This document shows, one piece after another, positions 54,670 through 63,603 of a stretch of 64,000 nucleotides of DNA. How positions within the stretch are numbered: position 1 is the stretch's first letter; every line of letters starts with the position of its first letter. Origin of the DNA: JALYRV01 sp036675475 (GTDB lineage Bacteria > Acidobacteriota > Vicinamibacteria > Vicinamibacterales > SCN-69-37); NCBI GenBank assembly GCA_036675475.1, contig JAKFEY010000059.1:62001-126000 (forward strand). The letters run 5' to 3'. The notes under the pieces were generated by a model that saw only the letters and a list, made by a program, of their open reading frames with translations, was not told the origin of the DNA and made no database searches. Position numbers and translations under genes: made by a program.

Positions 54670-55218
54670 CCGCGGGACGATGCCCTGCTTGAACGTGCCT
54701 TGCGTGTGCTCGGCTGACTTGCCCTTTGGAATGCTGAGCGACGTCCAGTTCGGCCCTGCGAAGTGCTTCGCGAGAAACACCATCTGGCCCACGTGGTAGG
54801 CCACGTGCGTGGCGGCGCGATTCAGCGCCTCGACGACGAGGAAGGGTTCGTTGCGAATCGTGACCGTGCGCTCGAGATCCTCGGGGCGCAGCGCTTCGAT
54901 GGACCCGAGCGCGATCGTCCATCCCTCTTCCCACCAGCGCATCACATCATCGCGCGAGGCCGCGGCGCCGATTTCGAACTCCGTGTCGCGATGGCGGTCG
55001 GGCTTTTCGCCGTCGGTGGTGAGGAAGTCGCGGAACCGCGAGCGCAGGTTGCCGCCGACGTGCTTGACGATGAGCGCCAGGCTGTTGGCGTCGGGATCGA
55101 GCAGGCGATGCAGATCGGCGTCGGAGACCTGCGCGAGCGCCTTCTCGCCCAGGGTCTTGTAGTTGCGGAACGTGCGGACGATGTCGGCGAGGTGCCGGGT
55201 CTGGAAGTCTGCGGTCAT
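54667..55218 (-). CDS. DinB-like / DUF1572 helical-bundle protein
   Basis: 183 aa. The DinB/YfiT four-helix fold is suggested by SLALIVKHVGGNLRSRFRDF and by AATHVAYHVGQMVFLAKHF, which give the three His metal ligands (HVGG, HVAYH). These proteins are thiol or other small-molecule transferases of mostly unknown role. ATG 55218 is the start. It is flanked by copies of the same palindrome on both sides (54646-54669 and 55231-55253), as if it were a cassette. Confidence 0.78.
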   Translation of the reverse strand: MTADFQTRHLADIVRTFRNYKTLGEKALAQVSDADLHRLLDPDANSLALIVKHVGGNLRSRFRDFLTTDGEKPDRHRDTEFEIGAAASRDDVMRWWEEGWTIALGSIEALRPEDLERTVTIRNEPFLVVEALNRAATHVAYHVGQMVFLAKHFAGPNWTSLSIPKGKSAEHTQGTFKQGIVPR

Positions 55219-55230
55219 GAGCGTCCCTCG

Positions 55231-55253
55231 CCGGGGCTGAAGCCCCGGCCTAC
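55231..55253. repeat. GTAGGCCGGGG palindrome, copy at 55.2 kb
   Basis: CCGGGGCTGAAGCCCCGG plus CCTAC. It supplies the stop codon of the DHH phosphoesterase (55250-55252) and lies just upstream of the DinB-like gene. Confidence 0.75.
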
Positions 55254-56656
55254 ACCTTGACGACTTCGTGCAGGAACTCCGCGGCGAGGTCGCCAATCTT
55301 GTTGGCGATCTGGATGCCCTCGAGATCGCCGAACTTCGCGCGGAACTTCTCGAGCGGCACCACCGCCTTCGCCATCGCGCGGTGGCCGCCCGCGCTGCCG
55401 ATGTCGTTGAAGTAGCGGCGCACGAACTCGCCCGCGTTCTTCGAGTACCCCAGGTTGCGGACGCTGACCGTGAGCGAGCCGTTGACCTCGCCCGAGATGA
55501 TCGTCCACTTGATGCCTTCCAGCTGCAGGAAGAAATCGGCGGTGTAGGGGATGAAGTCCTCGCGGATGACCGGCCCCAGATGCGCGCAGAACACCTGGTC
55601 GGAGATCGCGCCCTGCGCCGTCGCCTTGATCACGTGATCGAGGCGCTCCATCGTGATTTCTGCGCCCTCCATCTTGCGAATCATCGCGGCGTCGGCGAGC
55701 GGATACAGGAACGAGAAGGCCTCGAGGTCGACGCGGTTGGTCTGCCGCGCGAAGAACAGCGTGTCGGACTTGATGGCGTACAGCATCGCCGTGGCCGTGC
55801 GCTCCGAGATGTTGACGTCCACCGCGCGCAGATGCTCGGTCAGGATCGTCGACGTCGATCCATAGTCGGCGCGGATGTCCTTGAACACCGCCGTGTAGCC
55901 CGGTTGCTCCGGGTGGTGATCCACCACCAGATCGACGCGCGGCAGCAGGCCGCCGAAGTAGTGCGGCTGCACATCGACCGTCGCAATCCGATCGAACGTC
56001 GCGAACATCGCCGCGGTGATCGGCTCCACCTGAATATCCAGCATCGTCGCCATCCGCTGATTTTCGGGACGCGTCACGCCCTGGATGGCGCCGATGATGG
56101 CCGTCGCCTTGGTGCGGCGCAGTAGATTGCGCAGCGCGAGCCCCGACGCGAGCGCGTCGGGGTCGGGATCGTTGTGCAGCAGGATGAGCACGCGGTCCGC
56201 GTCGGCAAAGTAGCGCTGGTACTGCTGCACCTTCGCGCGGGTGAGGGATCGGCTGAGCTCGGTCGTGAGGGTGGGCGAGAGCAGCTCGCCAAGGTCGAGG
56301 TCGGTGACTTCAGGGAAGGCGGAACAGACGTCCTCGCCCGCCTTCCGGCGTTTGGCGCCGCCGATGCGCAGGATATAGATGAGCGAGCCGCCGGCGTCGC
56401 GCACCGACGACACCACCTTTTTCAGGCTCCTGCGCCCGTCATCCTCGATGAGCACGCACACGCTGGGCGAGACGTCGGCCTTGACGTAGGTGTCCACGCG
56501 CTTGAGGTCGGCGACCGTGACAGGCAGGCCGTCTTCCGCCAGCCGGCGCCCCATGGCGCGGCTGTCGGTCAGGAAGTCCACCTCGAAGGTCCCCGTCAGA
56601 ACCTGGTGAAGCGTGCGAATCACCAGCTCGTTCTGGCAGATGGCCAGGGCACGCAC
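55250..56656 (-). CDS. DHH-family phosphoesterase with an N-terminal regulatory-like domain
   Basis: 468 aa from GTG 56656. Residues 1-130 resemble a Rossmann/RCK-type region (RALAICQNELVIRTLHQVLTG). The DHH catalytic domain has HNDPDPDALASG and VDLVVDHHPE, and the DHHA1 domain ends GSAGGHRAMAKAVVP. Members degrade short oligoribonucleotides, cyclic dinucleotide products or pAp with Mn2+. The substrate here is not known. It is divergent from the VWA gene across a 46-base region. Confidence 0.82.
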   Translation of the reverse strand: MRALAICQNELVIRTLHQVLTGTFEVDFLTDSRAMGRRLAEDGLPVTVADLKRVDTYVKADVSPSVCVLIEDDGRRSLKKVVSSVRDAGGSLIYILRIGGAKRRKAGEDVCSAFPEVTDLDLGELLSPTLTTELSRSLTRAKVQQYQRYFADADRVLILLHNDPDPDALASGLALRNLLRRTKATAIIGAIQGVTRPENQRMATMLDIQVEPITAAMFATFDRIATVDVQPHYFGGLLPRVDLVVDHHPEQPGYTAVFKDIRADYGSTSTILTEHLRAVDVNISERTATAMLYAIKSDTLFFARQTNRVDLEAFSFLYPLADAAMIRKMEGAEITMERLDHVIKATAQGAISDQVFCAHLGPVIREDFIPYTADFFLQLEGIKWTIISGEVNGSLTVSVRNLGYSKNAGEFVRRYFNDIGSAGGHRAMAKAVVPLEKFRAKFGDLEGIQIANKIGDLAAEFLHEVVKV

Positions 56657-56690
56657 TAGAGGGAGCCTTTCATAGAGGCCAAACCTTCAT

Positions 56691-56696
56691 TATAGT
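56691..56696 (+). promoter_or_regulatory. -10 box TATAGT before the VWA gene
   Basis: TATAGT ends 6 bases before GTG 56703. ATTATAGT reads TATAAT on the other strand, so the same spot could serve the divergent DHH gene with a longer leader. Confidence 0.4.
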
Positions 56697-56702
56697 GCGG
56701 CT

Positions 56703-57608
56703 GTGAACGTGGCAACGCCGGCGGCATTTCTGGCGGTTTTCCTGTCGGTGGTCCTGGCCGGCGCCGGCCAGTTTCGCTCGGGCGTGGACCTGGTCAGCTT
56801 CGTGGTGGTGGCCACCGACAAGCAAGGCCTCGTGACGACCCTCACGAAGGAGGACTTCACGATTTTCGAGGAGGGCAAGCCGCAGACGATCCAGTATTTC
56901 GCGCAGGGAGACGTCACCGACCGGCTCCCGCTGCGGCTGGGCCTGCTGTTCGACGTGAGCGGCAGCATGGGGCTCGACATCGAGATGTCGCGCTCGGCGG
57001 CCATCAAGTTCATGAACGCGGTCGAGCACGCGAAAGACGTCACGCTCGTCGACTTCGACACCGAGGTGCGGCTCGCGCGCTACGGCCCCGACGACTTCCC
57101 GCGCCTCATCGAGCGCATCCGCAGCAAGAAGCCCGACGGCTGGACCGCGCTCTACGACGCCATCGGCGTCTACCTGAACGGCATGGCGATGGAGGAAGGG
57201 CAGAAGGTGCTCGTGCTCTACACCGACGGCGGTGACACGCGCAGCCGCATGTCCATCTCGCAGATCATCGACATGCTGCAGTGGATCGACGTCACGGTGT
57301 ACGCCATCGGCTTCATCGAGCACCAGGGCAGCGCCCGCATCGAGCAGCGCCTGCGCCTGGAACAGATCGCCAACGCCACCGGCGGCGCCGCGTACTTCCC
57401 GATGTCGAAGGAGCAGGTCGCCGAGTTCTACGACAAGATTCTCGCCGAGCTCGACGGCCGCTACACCCTCGGCTACATCTCGAACAGCACCGCGAAACCC
57501 GGCTATCGCGAGGTCGAGATCAAGGTCACCAACCCCGCCTACAAGAACATCAAGATCCGCACCCGCAACGGGTATTACGCCGCGGGAAAATCGGCGCCGT
57601 CCAGGTAG
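56703..57608 (+). CDS. Secreted VWFA-domain protein, acidobacterial type
   Basis: 301 aa from GTG 56703 with a signal peptide (AAFLAVFLSVVLAGAG). An N-terminal strand domain has LTKEDFTIFEEGKPQTIQYF, followed by a von Willebrand A fold with an intact MIDAS (DVSGSMG near residue 81) and GWTALYDAI, YTDGGDT. The C-terminus ends in the usual TLGYISN and RNGYYA. This architecture is abundant in Acidobacteriota; function is likely adhesion or extracellular assembly, not proven. Confidence 0.88.
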   Translation: MNVATPAAFLAVFLSVVLAGAGQFRSGVDLVSFVVVATDKQGLVTTLTKEDFTIFEEGKPQTIQYFAQGDVTDRLPLRLGLLFDVSGSMGLDIEMSRSAAIKFMNAVEHAKDVTLVDFDTEVRLARYGPDDFPRLIERIRSKKPDGWTALYDAIGVYLNGMAMEEGQKVLVLYTDGGDTRSRMSISQIIDMLQWIDVTVYAIGFIEHQGSARIEQRLRLEQIANATGGAAYFPMSKEQVAEFYDKILAELDGRYTLGYISNSTAKPGYREVEIKVTNPAYKNIKIRTRNGYYAAGKSAPSR

Positions 57609-57648
57609 CGCACCGCTCGCGATCGCGTTACTGATGCTCGGGGCTTGG

Positions 57649-57750
57649 TCCGGCATTCCTCAGCGCCGCCGAGGCGAGTCGAACCCGGCGCTTGCCAGAG
57701 CCGCCGGTTTCTCCGACGTCTTTTTAACGGCGTCGCTTCGGAACACCGGA
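57649..57750. repeat. Palindromic element, copy B (inverted orientation)
   Basis: Related to copy A but in the opposite orientation: it starts CGGCATTCCTCAGCGCCGCC and ends with GACGTCTTTTTAACGGCGTC, then CGGAACACCGG. Terminal arms match less well and the middle differs. It lies between the converging VWA and half-size ADOP genes; I see nothing else in this 220-base gap. Confidence 0.8.
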
Positions 57751-57830
57751 CACCGCCCCTGCGCCTGGCCGTCCCCGGCGTGGGGCGCGCCCGTGCAACG
57801 CCAGGTCAGGTGGTTTTCCGTTTGGCGCAG

Positions 57831-59309
57831 CTACTCCGACCGTAGCGCTGTCGTTGGATCGGTGGCCATGGCTCGCCGGGCCGGCATCCATGCGGCAGCC
57901 AAGGCCGCCATCATCAACAGCGCGCAGACGGCCGTCACCGTCATGGGATCCCGCGCGGTTACTTCGAACACCCGCGATTCGAGAAAGCGGGAGCTCCACG
58001 CATAGAGTGCAAGGCCCGCACCGAGGCCGATGCCCGTCGTGACAGCCGCTCGGCTCAGCACGCCGGCGCTGATCGAAGACCGTGGTGCTCCCAGCGCCAT
58101 TTCGACCAGCAGCTCGCGCAGCAGTCGCCAGCGGGAGGCGCCAATCGCGCTCCGTACGGCGAGCGAGGGCAGCCGGCGCACGTTGCGACCGAGCATCAGA
58201 TTCGCGGCATTCGCGCACGCGAGGAGCAACAGGAGGGCGACTGCCGACAGCAGCAGCCAGTACACCCGCAGGAGCCGCCCCTGCGTCTGGCCGATGCCGT
58301 CCGTGATCCCACTGAAGACGGTGGGCCCGAACCGCTCCGTGCGGCCGGGCATGTCACCGACGCCCTCGTACACGGCGTCTGCCTGCGCTTGTACCTGCTC
58401 CGTCGTCGCCCCGGGCCTCAGCTTCCCGACCAACCGAAAATGCCAGGGATAGTCGGGACGAGCGCTGACGACGCGACCGATCCGATCCCGCACGGCGAAA
58501 GGTATCCAGACGTCTTCGTGCAGAAACCGATCGAGCCCTCGGTAGTCGTCAACGACGCCGATCACCTCGAACGGCTGACCGGCGATCGAGATGATGTGAC
58601 CGACGGGCGAATCGAGGCCGGCGAGCTCGGTCTTCCAGAAACGCTCGCTGATCACTGCCACCTGCCGTGCCGACCGCTCATACTCGTCATGCGCGAACAT
58701 CCGGCCGCGGATCGCAGTCACACCGAGCAGCTCGAAGTATCCGAGCGTGACGATCGTGACGCGCCTCATTTCGGCCGGACTGTCGGCGCGGGCTCGCAGA
58801 GGGAACTCTGTCGCGCTGTGAGAGGCCAGCCCTTCCAGACCGTTCACGTTCTCCCGCAGGGCGACCAAGTGCCCGTGCGACACGGCAGCCCGGTCAGGTA
58901 TCGCGCGATCCGGCTGAAAGTACACGCTGAGGAACGCCCCCCCGTCGTCGACACCGGGCACCGGACTGAAGAGCGCGACGTTGAAGACGGCGTGCGTGGC
59001 CGTCGCGGCGCCGATTCCAAGCGCGAGTGTGCCGACGATCGCCGCTGTCGCCCGGCGATCGCGGCCGAGGGCGCGCAGGCTCATCCTCAAGTCGAATGCC
59101 ATGGCGGATCTCCTGTTGATCTCACGCCCGCGCCGCTCGACTAGCGCCCCCCGAACCCGCAGCACGATGCCAATGCTGGCCGCATGCCAGATACGCCAGG
59201 CGGGTCCGGCCTTGCGATACGCTGCCTCCTCGGCCAGATCGCGCGCCACCGAATCGCGCCAGCGGGCAGGGACGAGCAAGAGGACCGCGCGCATCAGTGC
59301 ATGCAGCAT
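57831..59309 (-). CDS. Half-size ADOP-type permease (internal deletion)
   Basis: 492 aa. Residues 1-70 carry the PadR-linked N-terminal region (RWRDSVARDLAEEAAYR). One MacB core (IVGTLALGIGAATATHAVF onward) and one FtsX block (LLACANAANLMLGRNVRR) follow. The sequence then jumps, after RLLRELLVEMAL, to the last segment of the second FtsX block (SSRFLESRVFEVTARDP, PARRAMATDPTTALRSE). About 300 residues of a normal ADOP are missing, so the two halves were probably joined by an in-frame deletion. It follows the PadR gene by 11 bases. Confidence 0.8.
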   Translation of the reverse strand: MLHALMRAVLLLVPARWRDSVARDLAEEAAYRKAGPAWRIWHAASIGIVLRVRGALVERRGREINRRSAMAFDLRMSLRALGRDRRATAAIVGTLALGIGAATATHAVFNVALFSPVPGVDDGGAFLSVYFQPDRAIPDRAAVSHGHLVALRENVNGLEGLASHSATEFPLRARADSPAEMRRVTIVTLGYFELLGVTAIRGRMFAHDEYERSARQVAVISERFWKTELAGLDSPVGHIISIAGQPFEVIGVVDDYRGLDRFLHEDVWIPFAVRDRIGRVVSARPDYPWHFRLVGKLRPGATTEQVQAQADAVYEGVGDMPGRTERFGPTVFSGITDGIGQTQGRLLRVYWLLLSAVALLLLLACANAANLMLGRNVRRLPSLAVRSAIGASRWRLLRELLVEMALGAPRSSISAGVLSRAAVTTGIGLGAGLALYAWSSRFLESRVFEVTARDPMTVTAVCALLMMAALAAAWMPARRAMATDPTTALRSE

Positions 59310-59320
59310 GGGCGTCGCCG

Positions 59321-59653
59321 CTATCTCGGTCGCTCGAGCGCCGTTCCGACAGCGAGCCGGTCGATCGCGCGCCTGCTTGCGCGCAGGGCCGACACCCCGT
59401 CGGGGCAGACGCGAAACAGCCGTCTCGCCTTGCCGCCGCGCTCGGCCGTCGGCTCCGAGAACCATGATTCGACAAGCCCTTTGGTTTCGAGACGTTCGAG
59501 GGCGATGTAGATCGACCCGCGCGACAGGTTGATGCCAGCGCTCGTGGCCACGATGTCGCGGATCGGCACGGCATAGGCCTCGTCGCCAAGCCGCAGGGCA
59601 GCCAGCAGGACGAGTTGTTCGACTTCAGTGAGACGCAGGGGGTCGGCCGGCAT
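59321..59653 (-). CDS. PadR-family transcriptional regulator
   Basis: 110 aa winged-helix regulator. LTEVEQLVLLAALRLGDEAYAVPIRDIV and SRGSIYIALERLETKGLVESW match PadR helices 1-3 and wing. In Acidobacteriota such genes commonly precede ADOP permeases and repress them. The start ATG 59653 lies next to an AT-rich region with an inverted TGCT/AGCA repeat (59656-59672), likely the operator. Confidence 0.9.
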   Translation of the reverse strand: MPADPLRLTEVEQLVLLAALRLGDEAYAVPIRDIVATSAGINLSRGSIYIALERLETKGLVESWFSEPTAERGGKARRLFRVCPDGVSALRASRRAIDRLAVGTALERPR

Positions 59654-59655
59654 AT

Positions 59656-59672
59656 TGCTCTAATATTTAGCA
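59656..59672. promoter_or_regulatory. Candidate PadR operator/promoter
   Basis: TGCT-CTAATATTT-AGCA: inverted 4-base arms around an AT-rich 9-base centre, in an otherwise GC-rich region, 3 bases upstream of the PadR start. TAAATATTA on the minus strand could be the -10 region. Confidence 0.45.
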
Positions 59673-59738
59673 TTTCACTGTCGGGCGCGCAATAGGCCTG
59701 CAGGCCTCGATTCGAGAGTAGCGACTCGATCAGGCGGA

Positions 59739-59845
59739 GGGGCGGTGGCCGGTGTTCCTCGGCGACGCCGTTAAAAAGACGTCGGAGAGACCGCTCTTTG
59801 GCTCGACTCGCCTCGGCGGCGCTGAGGAATACCGGACACCGCTCC
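59739..59845. repeat. Palindromic element, copy C
   Basis: Same orientation and length class as copy A (107 bases), with 26-base ends that differ at four positions. The interior CCGTTAAAAAGACGTCGGAG is shared with copy A. It occupies much of the 313-base gap between padR and uvrB; the rest (59846-59966) shows nothing I can name. Confidence 0.85.
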
Positions 59846-59966
59846 GAAGCGCCAGTCAGGCCGACTCCGATGCGTCGGAAGGTGTTACGATCGAGGATCA
59901 ACCTGCGGCCGTTGGGGCCCGCAGTAAGCCGCGTTCGCGCATACGCGCTCCGGCGCCCAAGCATCC

Positions 59967-61970
59967 ATGGCCAGTTCCGACCGATTCCAGCTCGTCACCG
60001 ACTTCGAGCTCAGGGGCGACCAGCCCCGCGCCATCCAGGAGCTCACGGAGGGACTCGTCCGCGGCGACGAGGCGCAAGTGCTGCTTGGCGTCACGGGCTC
60101 GGGCAAGACCTTCACGATGGCGCAGGTCGTCCAGCGGGTGAACCGGCCCACGCTGGTGATGGTCCACAACAAGACCCTCGCCGCGCAGCTCTATCAGGAA
60201 TTCAAGCGCTTCTTCCCGCACAACGCGGTCGAGTACTTCGTCAGCTACTACGACTATTACCAGCCGGAGGCCTACATGCCGGCCACCGACTCGTACATCG
60301 ACAAGGAAGCGATCATCAACGAAGAGATCGACCGCATGCGCCTGTCGGCCACGCGGTCGCTCTTCGAGCGGCGCGACGTCATCATCGTCGCCAGCGTCTC
60401 GTGCATCTATGGCCTCGGCGCGCCCGAGGCGTATTACGGCATGATGCTGCCGCTCGAGCGCGGCCAGCGGCTCGAGCGCGACAAGATTCTGCGGAAGCTG
60501 GTGGAAATCCAGTACGAGCGCAACGACCACGAGTTTGCGCGCGGCACGTTCCGCGTCCGCGGCGATATCGTCGAGGTCTATCCCTCGTATGAGGAGTCGG
60601 CGCTGCGCATCGAGCTGTTCGGCGACGAGGTCGACGCGCTCTCGACGTTCGATCCGCTGACGGGGAAGGTGCTGCGCAAGCACGATCGCATCTCGGTGTA
60701 TCCGAAGTCGCACTTCGTGATGCCGCGCAGCCGCACGCTGCAGGCCGTGGAGTCGATCAAGGCGGAGCTCACCGAGCGGCTGAAGGAGCTCGAGTCGGCG
60801 GGGCAGGTGCTCGAGGCGCAGCGGCTGCACCAGCGGACGATGTTCGATCTCGAGATGATGAAGGAGATCGGCTACTGCCACGGCATCGAGAACTACTCGC
60901 GGCACCTGTCGGGCCGCCTGCCGGGCGAAGCGCCGCCGACCCTGCTCGATTATCTGCCGGATGACGCATTAGTGATCGTGGACGAATCGCACCAGACCGT
61001 GCCGCAGATCCGCGGCATGTACTTCGGCGACCGCTCGCGCAAGGAAGTGCTCGTGTCATATGGGTTCCGGCTGCCGTCGGCGCTCGACAACCGGCCGCTC
61101 AACTTCGAGGAGTGGGAGCAGCGGATGGGGCAGCTCGTGTTCGTGAGCGCCACGCCGGGCCCGTACGAGCTGAAGCGCGCGGGCGGCGTCGTCGTGGAGC
61201 AGATCATCCGGCCCACGGGCCTGATCGACCCGCCGCTCGAGGTGCGTCCGGTGCGCGGGCAGGTGGACGACCTGCTCGGCGAAATTCGCGAGCGGGTGGC
61301 GCGCGGCGAGCGCGTGCTGGTGACGACGCTGACCAAGCGGATGGCGGAAGACCTGACGCAGTATTACCACGAGCTGGGGGTGCGCGTGCGTTACTTGCAC
61401 TCGGACATCGACACGCTCGAGCGCGTGCAGATCCTGCGGGATTTGCGGCTGGGCGAGTTCGACGTGCTGGTGGGCATCAACCTGCTGCGCGAGGGGCTCG
61501 ACCTGCCGGAAGTCTCGCTCGTGGCTGTGCTGGATGCCGACAAGGAAGGCTTCCTGCGGTCGGGCGGGTCGCTGATTCAGACAGTCGGCCGGGCTGCACG
61601 AAACGTCAACGGACGGGCCATCCTGTATGCCGATAAGATCACGGCATCGATGAAATTCGCGATGGACGAGACCGTCCGCCGGCGGACGGTGCAGGAAGCC
61701 TACAACCAGGAGCACGGCATCACGCCGCAGTCGATCATCAAGGACATCGACGGCGTCATGTCGAGCGTGTACGAGCGCGACTACATGACCGTGCCGAAGG
61801 TCGCCGACGAGCGCGCCACGTTCCGCACGCAGGCGGAGCTCGACGCGCACATCGCGTCGCTCGAATCCGACATGAAGGCCGCGGCGTCCAACCTGGAGTT
61901 CGAGAAGGCCGCCGCGATCCGCGATCGCCTGCGGCGGCTGCGGAACCCGGATCTGGTGAAGGCATCGTGA
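59967..61970 (+). CDS. uvrB: Excinuclease ABC subunit B
   Basis: 667 aa DNA-damage recognition helicase of nucleotide excision repair. Walker A is GVTGSGKTFT, the beta-hairpin is YFVSYYDYYQPEAY, helicase motifs include DESHQTVPQI and VGRAARNVNG, and the C-terminal UVR domain is present (ESDMKAAASNLEFEKAAAIRDRLRRL). ATG 59967 precedes the conserved FQLVTDFELRGDQPRAI. UvrA and UvrC are not in the window. The stop overlaps the mlaE start by GTGA. Confidence 0.97.
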   Translation: MASSDRFQLVTDFELRGDQPRAIQELTEGLVRGDEAQVLLGVTGSGKTFTMAQVVQRVNRPTLVMVHNKTLAAQLYQEFKRFFPHNAVEYFVSYYDYYQPEAYMPATDSYIDKEAIINEEIDRMRLSATRSLFERRDVIIVASVSCIYGLGAPEAYYGMMLPLERGQRLERDKILRKLVEIQYERNDHEFARGTFRVRGDIVEVYPSYEESALRIELFGDEVDALSTFDPLTGKVLRKHDRISVYPKSHFVMPRSRTLQAVESIKAELTERLKELESAGQVLEAQRLHQRTMFDLEMMKEIGYCHGIENYSRHLSGRLPGEAPPTLLDYLPDDALVIVDESHQTVPQIRGMYFGDRSRKEVLVSYGFRLPSALDNRPLNFEEWEQRMGQLVFVSATPGPYELKRAGGVVVEQIIRPTGLIDPPLEVRPVRGQVDDLLGEIRERVARGERVLVTTLTKRMAEDLTQYYHELGVRVRYLHSDIDTLERVQILRDLRLGEFDVLVGINLLREGLDLPEVSLVAVLDADKEGFLRSGGSLIQTVGRAARNVNGRAILYADKITASMKFAMDETVRRRTVQEAYNQEHGITPQSIIKDIDGVMSSVYERDYMTVPKVADERATFRTQAELDAHIASLESDMKAAASNLEFEKAAAIRDRLRRLRNPDLVKAS

Positions 61971-62728
61971 TCGAATGGCTCAAGGCGGCCCTGCTGGAGC
62001 TGCAGGAGTACCTGCGCCTGGTGGCGGCCACGACGCGCGCGCTGTTCTCGCGTCCGTATTACTACCGCGACATCGTCGATCAGTTCATGGCCATCGGCAT
62101 GGGCTCGATGACCGTCGTGCTGCTGACGGGCACCTTCACGGGCATGGTGCTGGCGCTGCAGTCGGGCATCACGCTCGATATGTTCGGCGCGCGGTCCATG
62201 GTCGGCGGGCTGGTCAGCGCGTCGATGATCAAGGAGCTGGGGCCGGTCCTCACGGCGCTCATGGTCACAGGACGCGTCGGATCGGGCATCGCCGCGGAGC
62301 TCGGCTCCATGATGGTCACCGACCAGATCAGCGCGCTGCGCGCGCTCGGCAGCGACCCGGTCCGCAAGCTGGTGCTGCCGCGTGTGCTGGCCGGCGTGAT
62401 CATGGTGCCCGTGCTCACGGTGATCGCCGACGCGATCGGCATGGTCGGCGCCTGGATCATCGCGGTGACGCAGTTGAAGGTCGCCGGCTCGGTGTTCTGG
62501 AACTCGGTGGTGCGCGGGCTCTTCATCCAGGACGTGTGGATGGGGCTCATCAAGCCGTTCTTCTTCGGCTTTGTCATCGTCACCATCGCCTGCCATGTGG
62601 GGCTGCGCACGAGCGGCGGCACGCAGGGCGTCGGACGCGCGACGACCAACGCCGTGGTCACCGGCTCGGTCGTGGTGCTGGCCATCGACTTTCTGCTGAC
62701 GAAGCTGCTCTTCGTCCTGATGTACTGA
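61967..62728 (+). CDS. mlaE: Mla-type lipid transport permease
   Basis: 253 aa from GTG 61967. About five membrane helices in the MlaE/TrgE fold, with GTFTGMVLALQSGITLDMFGA and the coupling segment VTGRVGSGIAAELGSMMVTDQISALRALG, strongly conserved. It forms the inner-membrane core that moves phospholipids between inner and outer membrane. It begins within the uvrB stop and ends in the mlaF start. Confidence 0.93.
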   Translation: MIEWLKAALLELQEYLRLVAATTRALFSRPYYYRDIVDQFMAIGMGSMTVVLLTGTFTGMVLALQSGITLDMFGARSMVGGLVSASMIKELGPVLTALMVTGRVGSGIAAELGSMMVTDQISALRALGSDPVRKLVLPRVLAGVIMVPVLTVIADAIGMVGAWIIAVTQLKVAGSVFWNSVVRGLFIQDVWMGLIKPFFFGFVIVTIACHVGLRTSGGTQGVGRATTNAVVTGSVVVLAIDFLLTKLLFVLMY

Positions 62729-63591
62729 TGCTGTTTCACAAGCGCACAGCCGTCGCGGCGGCACGATCGCCGGAGCTCGAGGAGGCCCTCGGCCCCGGCT
62801 CGCCCATTGTCGTGTTCGACAAGGTGTCGCTGGCGTTCGACGACAAGGTGATCCTCGACGAGGTCAGCTTCACGCTGATCACGGGCCACACGAAGATCTT
62901 CCTGGGCGCGAGCGGCGCGGGCAAGTCCACCATCCTCAAGCTGATTCTCGGTCTGCTGAAACCGGACGGCGGCAAGATCTGGGTGAACGGCGAGCAGGTG
63001 CACGACTTCACCGAAGACCAGATGATGGCGGTGCGCGCGGACCTCGGCATGGTGTTCCAGGAAGGCGCGCTGTTCGACTCGCTGACCGTGCGCGAGAACG
63101 TGGGCTACAAGCTCTGGGAAGAGCTGAAGCAGCCGCTCGATCAGGTCAACCGCCGCGTCGAGGAGGTGCTCGGCTTCATCGGCCTCGCCGATTTCATCGA
63201 CCGCATGCCGTCGGAGTTGTCGGGCGGGCAGCGGCGCCGCGTCGCCATCGCGCGCGCGATGGCGGCCAAGCCGCGCATCCTGCTGTACGACGAGCCGACC
63301 ACCGGTCTCGATCCGATCACGTCGGTCACGGTGGATGAGGAAATCATCAAGCTTCGCGATCTCGAGAACATCAGCTCGATCGTCGTCACGCACCAGCTGC
63401 GCGACGCGTTCTATGTGTCGGACAACATGGCGGTGAAGACCGCCGCCGGCATCGACTTCGTGCCCGCGCCGCCCGAAAAGCGCGAACAGGCCGAGTTCCT
63501 GATGCTGAACAAGGGGAAGGTCCACTTCGAGGGGACCTCCGACGAGCTCCGGTCGTCGAAGGACTCGTATCTGCAGGCGTTCCTGTCATAG
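62728..63591 (+). CDS. mlaF: Mla-type ABC transporter ATPase
   Basis: 287 aa. Walker A is GASGAGKST, Q-loop MVFQEGALFDSLTVREN, signature LSGGQRRRVAIARA, Walker B LLYDEPTTGLDP and switch His THQ. It powers lipid transport by MlaE. An N-terminal stretch of about 25 residues and a segment after the switch His (AAGIDFVPAPPEKREQAEF) are extra. It overlaps mlaE by one base (TGATG). Confidence 0.93.
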   Translation: MLFHKRTAVAAARSPELEEALGPGSPIVVFDKVSLAFDDKVILDEVSFTLITGHTKIFLGASGAGKSTILKLILGLLKPDGGKIWVNGEQVHDFTEDQMMAVRADLGMVFQEGALFDSLTVRENVGYKLWEELKQPLDQVNRRVEEVLGFIGLADFIDRMPSELSGGQRRRVAIARAMAAKPRILLYDEPTTGLDPITSVTVDEEIIKLRDLENISSIVVTHQLRDAFYVSDNMAVKTAAGIDFVPAPPEKREQAEFLMLNKGKVHFEGTSDELRSSKDSYLQAFLS

Positions 63592-63603
63592 GGTCGAACA
63601 ACC

